A DNA stretch of 64,000 bases from Acetatifactor muris (GTDB lineage: Bacteria > Bacillota > Clostridia > Lachnospirales > Lachnospiraceae): contig NZ_JANJZD010000010.1 of NCBI RefSeq assembly GCF_024623325.1, positions 62,001 to 126,000 of the forward strand. Direction: 5' to 3'. The translations under genes were made by a program, and so were the position numbers. Below, piece by piece: positions 48,726-57,719 of this stretch. Positions within the stretch are counted from its first letter, which is position 1, and each line of letters starts with the position of its first letter. The notes beneath the pieces are model-generated. The model was not told the origin of the DNA, did not search any database, and was given only the letters and a program-made list of their open reading frames with translations.

Positions 48726-50152
48726 TACATTGATGCTCCTTCCGCAAACGCCATATAGCCGCGATATGTCTCGTATACGTCAGCCTTACTGGTGGCTTCC
48801 CAGGGAGCGTGCATATTCAGAACTGCCACTCCGCTGTCAATCACATTCATGCCGTACAGAGCCAGAATGTAAGCGATGGTTCCGCCGCCACCCACATCTA
48901 CCTTGCCCAGCTCGGCAGTCTGGTACATAATTCCCCGGTCTTCCAGGACTTTGCGGAGATGAGCTATATACTCTGCATTCGCATCATTGGAGCCGGACTT
49001 TCCTCTGGATCCGGTAAATTTATTGAACACCATGCCTTTTCCGAGATAAGCGGCATTTTTCTTCTCAAAGCAGGAAGCATAAGAAGGATCATACCCTGCG
49101 CTGACATCCGAGGACAGCATACAGCTGCGGGCAAGGCATCTGCGCACGTTCAGTTCGCTGTATTCGCCGCTTAAATTCATCAGTTCCGCCACCGCATTTT
49201 CGAAGAAACGAGACTGCATGCCCGTTGCACCGACGGAGCCGATTTCTTCCTTGTCTACCAGAATGCAGCAGATTGTCCTGTCTGTATCCTTTACATCCAG
49301 CATGGCCCGCATGGAAGTGTATGCACATACTCTGTCATCCTGTCCATAGGCAAGAATCATACTGCGGTCAAATCCGGCTTCCCTTGCCTTTCCGGCGGGA
49401 ACAATCTCCAGCTCCGCAGAGACAAAATCTTCTTCCTCAATATCGTAGGTCTCCTTCAGAATGTCCAGAATGCCTGCTTTCACGGCCTCTTTTGCCTTAT
49501 CCTTCTGCTCATCCCCTTCTTTTTCCTTCTCACCTGCCTTTATCACAACAGGTCTGCTCCCCACAATCAAATCCAGCGCTTCACCCTCGATTACTTTTGA
49601 AGCCTTCTTCTCCAGCTGTTCACCCGCCAGATGAATCAGCAGGTCAGACACAAAGAATACAGGGTCATCTTCGTTTTCGCCCACATTCAGTTCCACTGTG
49701 GTACCGTCCTTTTTTACCACCACGCCGTGAATGGCCAGCGGCAGAGCAACCCACTGATATTTCTTCACGCCGCCGTAATAATGGGTATCCAGATAGGCAA
49801 ACCCGCTGTCCTCATAAAAAGGATTCTGCTTCACATCCAGTCTGGGGCTGTCAATATGTGCTCCCAGGATATTCATACCTTCCGTCAGCGGCCTGTGGCC
49901 CATCTGAAACATCACGATGGACTTGTTCATGCATACGCTGTAAACCTTATCCCCTTTCTGAATCCGGGCGCCTTCTTCCATCAGTTTCTCCAGTTCCCGA
50001 TACCCTTCCGCCTCAATGGTATTCACAATGGTGTCAATACACTCCCGCTCTGTCTTGCCGTGGTCCAGAAATTCCCGATACTCCCGGCTGATTTCTTCCA
50101 TTTTCTCCAGTTGTTTTGCATCATAATTTTCCCAGGTGATTTTTCTTTCCAT
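48725..50152 (-). CDS. apeB: M18 family aspartyl aminopeptidase
   Basis: This 475-residue cytosolic metallopeptidase has metal-binding [15 protein letters not shown], the centre [38 protein letters not shown] (catalytic Glu region) and C-terminal [19 protein letters not shown]. Clostridial M18 enzymes of this length remove N-terminal acidic or other residues. It lies 63 bases after pheT and is coupled to queA. Confidence 0.93.
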   Translation of the reverse strand: MERKITWENYDAKQLEKMEEISREYREFLDHGKTERECIDTIVNTIEAEGYRELEKLMEEGARIQKGDKVYSVCMNKSIVMFQMGHRPLTEGMNILGAHIDSPRLDVKQNPFYEDSGFAYLDTHYYGGVKKYQWVALPLAIHGVVVKKDGTTVELNVGENEDDPVFFVSDLLIHLAGEQLEKKASKVIEGEALDLIVGSRPVVIKAGEKEKEGDEQKDKAKEAVKAGILDILKETYDIEEEDFVSAELEIVPAGKAREAGFDRSMILAYGQDDRVCAYTSMRAMLDVKDTDRTICCILVDKEEIGSVGATGMQSRFFENAVAELMNLSGEYSELNVRRCLARSCMLSSDVSAGYDPSYASCFEKKNAAYLGKGMVFNKFTGSRGKSGSNDANAEYIAHLRKVLEDRGIMYQTAELGKVDVGGGGTIAYILALYGMNVIDSGVAVLNMHAPWEATSKADVYETYRGYMAFAEGASM

Positions 50153-50215
50153 TTTTCTATTCCTTTCTTATTTAAAATTCCGCAACTGCCGATTTACAGT
50201 TCCTGGATTGTTCTT

Positions 50216-52657
50216 CTACTGGCGGAGTTCAATGCCCATCTGCTCCAGTCCATGCAGAATCTTCTTCATGGAAGCGCTGACATCCCCTTCCTCCAGCGTC
50301 CTGTCTTTTGCCCGGAATGTGATGGAATATGCCATTGACTTATATCCTTCTCTGATCTGCGCCCCTTCGTAAATATCAAACAGCTGATAGGACTCCAGGA
50401 TTTTACCGCCTCTCTGGGCAATCAGCTGCTCAATGTCCCCTGCCAGAACTGACTTCGGCACCACCATGCTGATATCGCGGCTGACGGCAGGATATTTTGC
50501 AAGGCCCTCGTACTTTCGATCAAATGTGGTAAAAGGAATCACATTGGGCAGATCCAGCACCGCCACATAAGCCTTTACCCCGATTTCATAATTGTCCAGC
50601 ACTTCCGGATGTACCTCTCCCAGATATCCCACAACCACATCCTCATAGCGAATCAACGCCTGACGGCCGGGATGCAGGAAAGGCTTTTCCGCTTCCGGGT
50701 CATAGACCGGCTTCTTCCGCATACCAACGCCGGTGAAGAACTCTTCTATCACACCTTTCATTGTAAAGAAATCGCCTTCCCCGTAAAAGCCCAGCGTAAA
50801 CTGCATTCTCTCGTCGGGCAGTTCCGTCAGAGGCAGCTCCTTCGGCAGGTAAATATTCCCCAGTTCATACAGCCTTACATTTTTATTCCTTCTGTTATAA
50901 TTGGTGGCGAGGCTGCTCAGCATTCCATTCAGCGTGACTGTTCTCATGATGGAGAAATCTTCCCCCAGGGGATTGGATATGGTAATGGCCCGGCGCAGCC
51001 TGCTGTCCCCAGGCAGCAGTAACCTGTCAAACACCTTCGGGCTTTCGAAAGAATAACTCATTCCCTGAGAGAAACCGCAGTATTCCGCAATATCCTCCGC
51101 TTTCTGCTCGATGCGCAGCTTATAGGAAAGTCTGCCTGCAGTGGCTTCTCCCGTTGGCAGAGTGGTGGGAATCCTGTCATATCCGTAAAATCTTGCCACT
51201 TCCTCCGCAATGTCCGCATCACAGTTTAAATCCTGGCGGAAATACGGAATCAGCAGATTTGTATTCCCCTCTTCGTCCTCCACGGCTTCTATCTCCAGCC
51301 GTTGGAACATTTCCAGCATTTCCTCCGGGCTGACCTGTGTTCCCAGCAGTCTGTTATACTTCTCAGGCTGAAAGAGAAGTCTCTTTCTGCTGTCCGCAGA
51401 CTGCAGCGCAGGCTGAGCCACATCCACCATGCCGCCAACCACTTCGCCGCATCCCAGCTCTTCAATCAGCTGGCAGGCCCGGTTGACGGCTTCTTCGGCA
51501 TTGTGAAGCTCCAGTCCCTTCTCGAATTTTCCGGAAGAATCCGTGCGAAGACCGATTCTCTTGGCCGATTTCCTGATATTGGGGCCATGAAATACAGCGG
51601 CTTCAAAGAGGACAGTGCTTACTTTGTCCGTAATCTTCGTATCTTCTCCGCCCATGATACCGCCGATTGCAACTTCCTTTTCCCCATCGCAAATCATGAG
51701 CACTTCACTGTCAAGCCTGCGCATCTGGCCGTCCAACGTCTGGAATTCGTCCCCGTCTTTCGCCCGACGCACAATAATCTTATGTCCGGCAATGGTATCC
51801 AGATCAAAAGCATGCATGGGCTGACCGTATTCCTCCATCACATAATTGGTGATGTCCACCAGATTATTGATAGGGCGGATGCCGCTGGCAGCCAGTCTGC
51901 GCTGCATCCATTTCGGCGAAGGCCCTATCTTGATATTCCTGCAGACTCTGGCACAGTACCTGGGACACAGATCCGGATCCTGCACCTCCACGCTGATATA
52001 ATCATTCACATCTTCACCATTGCCTGTGGCCTTTACCACAGGGGGAACGAAGGGTTTCCTGAAAGTGGCTGCCGCCTCTCTCGCCACCCCCAGCACGCTG
52101 TAACAGTCCACGCGGTTGCTGGTAATCTCATATTCGAATACTGTGTCATGCAGCCCCAGCAGTTCCACAGCATCGTCTCCCGGCCGGGCCTCCTCCCCAA
52201 AAATGTAAATCCCTTCTTCCGGCGCTTCCGGATACATATTTCTGTCGGATCCAAGCTCTTCGATAGAGCACATCATGCCGTTTGAGGGGACTCCTCTCAG
52301 CTTTCCGGCTCTGATGGCAATCCCCTCCTCCGGAAGCGGACCGCCGTCGTGACCTCCCGCCACCTTTCCTCCATCCAGAACCACAGGAACCTTGTCGCCC
52401 ACTTTTACATTGTGCGCCCCGGTCACAATCTGCACGGTCTCAGCGCCGATATTTACCTGGCATACAATGAGTTTATCCGCGTCGGGATGTGCTTCAATGG
52501 AAAGGATTTCACCCACGACAATTTTTTCCAGATTCCTGTCCCGTCTCTCGAATCCCTCAACCTTTGTGCCGGACATAGTCATCGCATCGCAGTACTCCTG
52601 ATCCGTACATTCCAGTTCGGGTACATATGCTTTAATCCATGATAATGCTGTATTCAT
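50216..52657 (-). CDS. pheT: Phenylalanine-tRNA ligase beta subunit
   Basis: This 813-residue protein has the usual bacterial PheT layout: N-terminal tRNA-binding domain (EILSIEAHPDADKLIVCQVNIG), B3/B4 editing region, B5 and the class II-like core (GRQALIRYEDVVVGYLGEVHPEVL), and a C-terminal ferredoxin-like anticodon domain (YPAVSRDISMVVPKSV to the end). It pairs with PheS as an alpha2-beta2 enzyme. A 167-base intergenic repeat region separates it from pheS. It should be under the same T-box. Confidence 0.97.
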   Translation of the reverse strand: MNTALSWIKAYVPELECTDQEYCDAMTMSGTKVEGFERRDRNLEKIVVGEILSIEAHPDADKLIVCQVNIGAETVQIVTGAHNVKVGDKVPVVLDGGKVAGGHDGGPLPEEGIAIRAGKLRGVPSNGMMCSIEELGSDRNMYPEAPEEGIYIFGEEARPGDDAVELLGLHDTVFEYEITSNRVDCYSVLGVAREAAATFRKPFVPPVVKATGNGEDVNDYISVEVQDPDLCPRYCARVCRNIKIGPSPKWMQRRLAASGIRPINNLVDITNYVMEEYGQPMHAFDLDTIAGHKIIVRRAKDGDEFQTLDGQMRRLDSEVLMICDGEKEVAIGGIMGGEDTKITDKVSTVLFEAAVFHGPNIRKSAKRIGLRTDSSGKFEKGLELHNAEEAVNRACQLIEELGCGEVVGGMVDVAQPALQSADSRKRLLFQPEKYNRLLGTQVSPEEMLEMFQRLEIEAVEDEEGNTNLLIPYFRQDLNCDADIAEEVARFYGYDRIPTTLPTGEATAGRLSYKLRIEQKAEDIAEYCGFSQGMSYSFESPKVFDRLLLPGDSRLRRAITISNPLGEDFSIMRTVTLNGMLSSLATNYNRRNKNVRLYELGNIYLPKELPLTELPDERMQFTLGFYGEGDFFTMKGVIEEFFTGVGMRKKPVYDPEAEKPFLHPGRQALIRYEDVVVGYLGEVHPEVLDNYEIGVKAYVAVLDLPNVIPFTTFDRKYEGLAKYPAVSRDISMVVPKSVLAGDIEQLIAQRGGKILESYQLFDIYEGAQIREGYKSMAYSITFRAKDRTLEEGDVSASMKKILHGLEQMGIELRQ

Positions 52658-52677
52658 GTATCTTCATTCCTTTCTAT

Positions 52678-52814
52678 CTTAGTTCCGCTGCCCTTCTCAC
52701 AGAGCCTCTTCCATGGAAGGATTCCCGGACGCTTCCTCGTCCCTGAATCCTTCCGGGCCCTGTGAGAAGGGCTGCTGTCTTAGTTCCGCTGCCCTTCTTA
52801 CATGGCCTCTTTCC
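52678..52814 (-). repeat. Intergenic repeat element with long hairpin, pheS-pheT
   Basis: Two direct copies of about 36 bases (52678-52713 and 52779-52814) begin CTTAGTTCCGCTGCCCTTCT on the plus strand. Between them, GCCCTTCTCACAG (52690-52702) and CTGTGAGAAGGGC (52760-52772) form 13-base arms. Inside, GGAAGGATTC and GAATCCTTCC (10-base arms) are nested, giving a long imperfect stem. The first copy abuts the pheT ribosome site. The core TTAGTTCCGC(T/A)G recurs between pta and ackA. Confidence 0.8.
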
Positions 52815-52824
52815 ACAACCCCTT

Positions 52825-53844
52825 TTAAAATTGCCGCAGGAAGCGTATGTCATTCTCGTAAAGCAGGCGCATGTCGTCGATTTCATATTTTAAAAGTGCA
52901 ATGCGTTCCAGGCCCACGCCAAACGCAAATCCGGTGTATTCCTCCGGGTCAATGCCGCTCATTTCCAGCACATGCGGGTGTACCATGCCGCAGCCCAGAA
53001 TCTCAATCCATCCGCTGCCCTTACAGAAACGGCATCCTTTTCCACCACATTTAAAGCAGGTTACATCCATCTCCGCGCTGGGCTCTGTAAAAGGGAAATG
53101 ATGAGGTCTGAATTTCACCTTCGTCTCTTCTCCGAACAATGCTCTGGCAAATTCTGCCAGTGTCCCCTTCAAATCCGCAAATGTTATATGTCTGTCAATC
53201 ACAAGCCCCTCAATCTGGTGGAAACAGGGAGAATGTGTGGCATCCACTTCGTCCGAGCGGAATACTCTGCCGGGGGCAATCATTCTGATGGGCAGTTTCC
53301 CCTTTTCCATCTCATGGACCTGGACACCTGATGTCTGTGTCCGCAGCAGAATGTCTCCTGTGATATAAAAGGTATCCTGTTCATCCTTAGCGGGATGATC
53401 TGCCGGAATATTCAAAGCCTCGAAATTATAATAATCCCGCTCCACTTCCGGGCCTTCCACCACTTCATATCCCATGCCCACAAAAATTCTCTCCACTTCC
53501 TCCAGCGCGATGCTGTCAGGATGTCTGTGCCCCAGTTCCCTTCTGTCGGCGGGCAGGGTCACGTCAATCACCTCGGCCTTCATTCTGGCCTCTCTCAGAG
53601 CTTTCTCAAGCTTTGCCTTCCGCTCTTCCAGCAGTTTCTCAATCTCTGTCCTGGCCTCGTTCACCATCTGGCCCACCTTCGGCCGCTCTTCCGGCTGCAC
53701 ATCCTTCATGGATTTCAGCAGATCAGTGAGCTCTCCCTTTTTCCCGAGAATGCTTACCCTGATCTCATTCAGTCTGTCCGTGGTATCGCAGTCCGTAATC
53801 TGTGACAACACCTTTGCTCTGATTTGCTCAAGTTTACTTTTCAT
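52825..53844 (-). CDS. pheS: Phenylalanine-tRNA ligase alpha subunit
   Basis: The ATG at 53844 follows GAGGGAGAAC, giving 339 residues, the normal PheS length. An N-terminal coiled coil (MKSKLEQIRAKVLSQITDC to about 85) binds tRNA. Class II motifs are GRVFRSDEVDATHSPCFHQIEG (motif 2) and FAFGVGLERIALLKYEIDDMR (motif 3). A Cys-rich zinc segment CFKCGGKGCRFCKGSG is present near 270. It charges tRNA-Phe together with PheT. Confidence 0.97.
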   Translation of the reverse strand: MKSKLEQIRAKVLSQITDCDTTDRLNEIRVSILGKKGELTDLLKSMKDVQPEERPKVGQMVNEARTEIEKLLEERKAKLEKALREARMKAEVIDVTLPADRRELGHRHPDSIALEEVERIFVGMGYEVVEGPEVERDYYNFEALNIPADHPAKDEQDTFYITGDILLRTQTSGVQVHEMEKGKLPIRMIAPGRVFRSDEVDATHSPCFHQIEGLVIDRHITFADLKGTLAEFARALFGEETKVKFRPHHFPFTEPSAEMDVTCFKCGGKGCRFCKGSGWIEILGCGMVHPHVLEMSGIDPEEYTGFAFGVGLERIALLKYEIDDMRLLYENDIRFLRQF

Positions 53845-54048
53845 GTTCTCCCTCGTTTCTGCGCTGCACATGCTGCATATATCCTGTAAGCGGAACTTCT
53901 GTTATCTGCGGCGCAGCGCCGCCGCTTTTCGTCAGATTTCTCAGTGACTCATTGTACCGTCAGGGCACAGAGCCTTCCTGCCCTCCGCACACCCCGGCAG
54001 ACAGATAAACATGCCTTTTTCTGACAGTTCCTCCGCCCCGGATCTGCA
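53845..54048 (-). other. Leader segment between T-box terminator and pheS
   Basis: These 204 bases lie downstream of the T-box terminator and before the pheS ribosome site. An open frame (translated from 54207) lacks a ribosome site and is not supported. No other element was recognised. Confidence 0.5.
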
Positions 54049-54372
54049 CAAAAAAATCCCCTGCAGTTCCGTATCCAAAACTGCAAGGGACGAAATATTC
54101 ATTCCGCGGTACCACCCTGCTTCCTGCTGTCCTCTCAATTGTCGGACAGTCAGACTCTTCTTTTGCGCATAACGGACGCTCCCGGCCGATCTACTTGCGC
54201 GAACCACATTTCTCCCCTTCGAATACAGGTGGTCCTGCGTGTTCCATCAGGCGACTCCGGTGGGAAATTCGACATTCATCCGAACTTAAGGAAGCTTTCA
54301 GCCGGTAACTTCCCCTCTCTGCAAGAAAATGAATCTCTACTGTGCACCATCCATGCCTTTACCATCTACTGA
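54049..54372 (-). promoter_or_regulatory. T-box riboswitch leader for pheST
   Basis: The minus strand contains the T-box antiterminator consensus AGGGTGGTACCGCGGAATG (about 54118-54100). It is followed by a terminator: TCCCTTGCAGTT (54090-54079) pairs with AACTGCAGGGGA (54068-54057), then TTTTTTT. The upstream part has stem I features such as GGGGAAGTTACCGGCTGAAAG. Uncharged tRNA-Phe is expected to bind and prevent termination; the specifier should be UUC, and one candidate lies near 54265, but I could not fold stem I to confirm it. Confidence 0.92.
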
Positions 54373-54378
54373 TACCTA

Positions 54379-54407
54379 ATCATACTGATTTTCTCCTGAA
54401 ATGTCAA
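54379..54407 (-). promoter_or_regulatory. pheST T-box promoter
   Basis: Minus-strand TTGACA (54407-54402), 17-base spacer, TATGAT (54384-54379). Transcription should start near 54372 and enter the T-box leader. The promoter sits between the gyrB2 stop and the leader. Confidence 0.85.
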
Positions 54408-54457
54408 GGAAAATTTTCAGGAAAGCAAAAAGCAAGCAAACAGTGGCAGCTGTATAC

Positions 54458-56380
54458 TCAGATATCCAGCTCCGCATCCGTCGCATGGTTATAGATAAAA
54501 GTCTTTCTGGGCGGTACTTCCGTGCCCATAAGCAGCTCGGTCACCTCAGATGCCATTCTTGCATCCTCGATCTCCACCAGTTTCATCCTTCTCGTCTCAG
54601 GGTTCAAAGTAGTCTCCCAGAGCTGCTCCGCATCCATCTCTCCCAGACCCTTATATCTCTGCAAAGTAAACGGCCCCTTATGGGTCCTGCGGTATCTTTC
54701 CAGCGCCTTATCGTCATAAAGATACTGTTCCGCCCCCTTTGCCCCAAAAGCCTTATAAAGCGGCGGCATAGCGATGTATACATGTCCCTCGAAAATCAGC
54801 TCCGGCATAAAGCGGTAGAACAGGGTCAACAGCAAAGTGGAAATATGCGCTCCGTCCACATCCGCATCCGCCATGATAATAATCTTATCATAGCGCAGCT
54901 TCGAAATATCGAAGTCATTGCCATACCCTTCTGAGAATCCGCAGCCGAATGCGTTGATCATGGTCTTAATCTCCGCGTTGGCCAGCACTTTGTCAATGCT
55001 GGCTTTCTCCACATTCAGAATCTTGCCCCGAATGGGAAGGATAGCCTGGAACATGCGATTTCTCGCGGTCTTTGCGCTGCCGCCTGCGGAATCTCCCTCC
55101 ACGATGAAAATCTCGCATTTGGAGGGGTCTTTCGACTCACAGTTGGCAAGCTTTCCGTTGGAATCAAAGGAGAACTTCTGCTTTGTCAGCATATTGGTGC
55201 GGGCCCGCTCTTCTGTCTTCCGGATTTTCGCCGCCTTTTCCGCACAGGAAATCACATTTTTCAGCGTCTCCAGATTCCGGTCGAAGAAATGAACAATCTC
55301 CTCCCCCGTCACCTTTGACACCACTTTCGCCGCATCCTGATTGTCCAGCTTCGTCTTCGTCTGTCCTTCAAATCTGGGGTCCGGATGCTTGATTGACACC
55401 ACCGCCGTCATGCCGTTGCGCACATCAGCCCCGGTAAAGTTGGCATCCTTCTCCTTTAAAATCCCCAGCTGTCTGGCATAAGTATTGATGACATTGGTGA
55501 ACATGGTCTTAAAACCGGTCAGGTGGGTTCCGCCCTCCGAATTGTATATATTGTTGCAGAATCCCAGCACATTTTCATGGAATTCATTAATGTACTGCAC
55601 AGCTACTTCTACGGAAATCCCCTCGCTCTCCCCCCTGAAGTAAATGACATCATGCACCGGGTCCTGGGACTTATTCATATCCTTCACAAAGCCTGTAATG
55701 CCGTCCGGCTCGTGAAAAGTAACCGTCTCCCTGTCTTCCCGGCGCCTGTCTTCAAAAATAATCGTCAGATTGGGATTCAGATAGGCCGTCTCATGAAGCC
55801 GGCTTTTCACATCATCCTCCTTGAATCTTGTCTTGTCAAAGATGGTATCATCCGGAAGGAAATTAATGATGGTTCCCGTCTCTCTGGTCTTTCCGATGAC
55901 CGGCAGCAGGCCGTTCTCAAGAGGAATCACAGGATTTCCCCTCTCGTATTTGTCCTCATAGATAAAACCGCCTGTCTTGACTGTGACAGTCAGCCTGGTG
56001 GACAATGCGTTGACCACCGAAGATCCCACTCCGTGTAACCCTCCGCTGGTCTTGTAAACCGAATTGTCAAATTTCCCCCCCGCATGGAGGGTGGTAAATA
56101 CCAGCCGCTCCGCACTGATTCCTTTTTCGTGCATCCCTACCGGAATCCCTCTTCCATTGTCGGTCACCGTGGCAGAACCGTCTGCCTCCAGAGTGACGCG
56201 AATGGTATCACAGAATCCCGCCAGATGTTCATCCACGGAATTGTCTACAATCTCATATATCAGATGATTGAGACCTTTTGTGGAAACACTGCCGATATAC
56301 ATACCCGGACGCTTCCGCACTGCCTCAAGTCCCTCCAGCACTGTGATACTGGAGGCATCATAATTGCCTGTATTCGCCAT
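54458..56380 (-). CDS. gyrB: Type IIA topoisomerase subunit B (GyrB/ParE-like)
   Basis: The ATG at 56380 follows AAGGAGTGTTTTACCAA, giving 640 residues. GHKL ATPase motifs are EIVDNSVDEHLAG, DNGRGIPVG and YKTSGGLHGVGSSVVNAL. The Toprim motifs are EGDSAGGSAKTARNR and DADVDGAHISTLLLT, and the C terminus is GLGEMDAEQLWETTLNPETRRM. No gyrA/parC gene is adjacent, and it follows a BrxD-like ATPase gene by 22 bases. It may be a second GyrB or a ParE; which cannot be decided here. Confidence 0.93.
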   Translation of the reverse strand: MANTGNYDASSITVLEGLEAVRKRPGMYIGSVSTKGLNHLIYEIVDNSVDEHLAGFCDTIRVTLEADGSATVTDNGRGIPVGMHEKGISAERLVFTTLHAGGKFDNSVYKTSGGLHGVGSSVVNALSTRLTVTVKTGGFIYEDKYERGNPVIPLENGLLPVIGKTRETGTIINFLPDDTIFDKTRFKEDDVKSRLHETAYLNPNLTIIFEDRRREDRETVTFHEPDGITGFVKDMNKSQDPVHDVIYFRGESEGISVEVAVQYINEFHENVLGFCNNIYNSEGGTHLTGFKTMFTNVINTYARQLGILKEKDANFTGADVRNGMTAVVSIKHPDPRFEGQTKTKLDNQDAAKVVSKVTGEEIVHFFDRNLETLKNVISCAEKAAKIRKTEERARTNMLTKQKFSFDSNGKLANCESKDPSKCEIFIVEGDSAGGSAKTARNRMFQAILPIRGKILNVEKASIDKVLANAEIKTMINAFGCGFSEGYGNDFDISKLRYDKIIIMADADVDGAHISTLLLTLFYRFMPELIFEGHVYIAMPPLYKAFGAKGAEQYLYDDKALERYRRTHKGPFTLQRYKGLGEMDAEQLWETTLNPETRRMKLVEIEDARMASEVTELLMGTEVPPRKTFIYNHATDAELDI

Positions 56381-56402
56381 TTGGTAAAACACTCCTTGTT
56401 TT

Positions 56403-57719
56403 CTATATCTCAAATTCCCGGAATTCATCGTGGATTTCCTCTTCCGAAATCCCGCCCCGGGCCATCTCGAAGCTGTTGTCCCCCAGGACCTCCGCCGCTT
56501 TCTTCTCAGGGTTCTGCTGCAGAATGTTAATCAGTTCAATAAAATCGCGGATAATTTCCCGGGGTGTAATGTGGCTCTCCGCACCCACACGATTATACTC
56601 CACCGTCAGAAAATAAACAAGATCTTCCTGCGTCATGGCCGGAGTATAGTGGTATAATCCCCCATGGATATTCAGCAGTTTCTCCACAAGAATATACATC
56701 TCCTCCTGTGTCAGCATCTGCAGACGGATAATGGGCGCCGACAAATCACGCAGGCCCTCGCCGGCAAAGTGTCCCTCCGCCAGCCTGGAGCGCAGTGCCT
56801 CATAGCTGAATACGCCTTTATATTTATCCTCAATGCACTGGGGGGTTCCTCCCATGAGGAATCCGATATGCCTGGCCTTTCCCTGCAGGACATCATTGTA
56901 CATGGTCAGTATCTTTTCATAATTATTGGCCCTGGTGATGGAATTGGGTATCTTGAAAATATTCACCAGCTCGTCAATGATGACCAGCATTCCCTTATAT
57001 CCTGCTCCCACCAGAAATGCCGCAAACAGCTTCAGGAAATCATACCAGGTCTCGTCCGTCACAATGAAATGAATTCCCAGGTCCTCCTTTGCCTCCTTCC
57101 GGGTAGGGTATTCTCCCCGAAACCACCGGAGTACATTGGATTTCAGCGCCGCATCATCCTCTCTGTACGCCTTCCAGTAAAGCACCACCGCTTTGGCAAA
57201 TTCAAATCCGTTTACCATCCCTTCCAGAGAAGCGGCCACTTCATAGATTTCTCTCTCCACCTGTTCGTCGAAGTCTTCCCCCTCTTCAACCCCCCGCATG
57301 CGCACGGCGGTCCGGATACCGGAAATCCATTTCTCCAGCACCAAAGGCAGCGCACCACCGTCCGGCTTCGATTTGGTGGAAAGATTCTTCATCAGTTCCT
57401 TGTATGTGGCAAGGCCCTGTCCCTTTGTCCCGGCAAACCGACGTTCCGGAGACAGGTCCGCATCCACCACTGCAAATCCCTTTGCCGTTGCGTAATTTCG
57501 GATTGTCTGAAGTAGAAAGCTCTTCCCGCTGCCGTATTTGCCCACAATAAATCGGAAGGAAGCACCGCCCTCCTCAATCATCTCAATGTCGCGGAGTATC
57601 GCTGAAATTTCCTGTGTACGTCCCACCGTGATATATTCCAGTCCTGCGCGGGGCACCACACCGCCTTTCAGGGCGTTAATCAGAATATTTGCTATTCTTG
57701 CAGGTACCTGTCCGGTCAT
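56403..57719 (-). CDS. BrxD-like P-loop ATPase (DUF2791-like)
   Basis: This 438-residue protein has Walker A GKYGSGKS (60-67) and a Walker B MLVIIDELVNIF near 250. Features typical of the BREX-associated/TerB-associated ATP-binding family are ITVGRTQEISAILRDIEMI and FLMGGTPQCIEDKYKGVFSYEALRSRLAEG. A C-terminal helical domain with ITPREIIRDFIELIN follows. It overlaps the TerB_N gene end by four bases, so the two form a coupled pair. Known relatives occur with a helicase partner, which is not present next to it here. Confidence 0.83.
   Translation of the reverse strand: MTGQVPARIANILINALKGGVVPRAGLEYITVGRTQEISAILRDIEMIEEGGASFRFIVGKYGSGKSFLLQTIRNYATAKGFAVVDADLSPERRFAGTKGQGLATYKELMKNLSTKSKPDGGALPLVLEKWISGIRTAVRMRGVEEGEDFDEQVEREIYEVAASLEGMVNGFEFAKAVVLYWKAYREDDAALKSNVLRWFRGEYPTRKEAKEDLGIHFIVTDETWYDFLKLFAAFLVGAGYKGMLVIIDELVNIFKIPNSITRANNYEKILTMYNDVLQGKARHIGFLMGGTPQCIEDKYKGVFSYEALRSRLAEGHFAGEGLRDLSAPIIRLQMLTQEEMYILVEKLLNIHGGLYHYTPAMTQEDLVYFLTVEYNRVGAESHITPREIIRDFIELINILQQNPEKKAAEVLGDNSFEMARGGISEEEIHDEFREFEI

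Noticed and set aside
53941..54207. Minus-strand frame inside the pheST leader
   Set aside because: It overlaps the T-box antiterminator and terminator, so it is not a gene.
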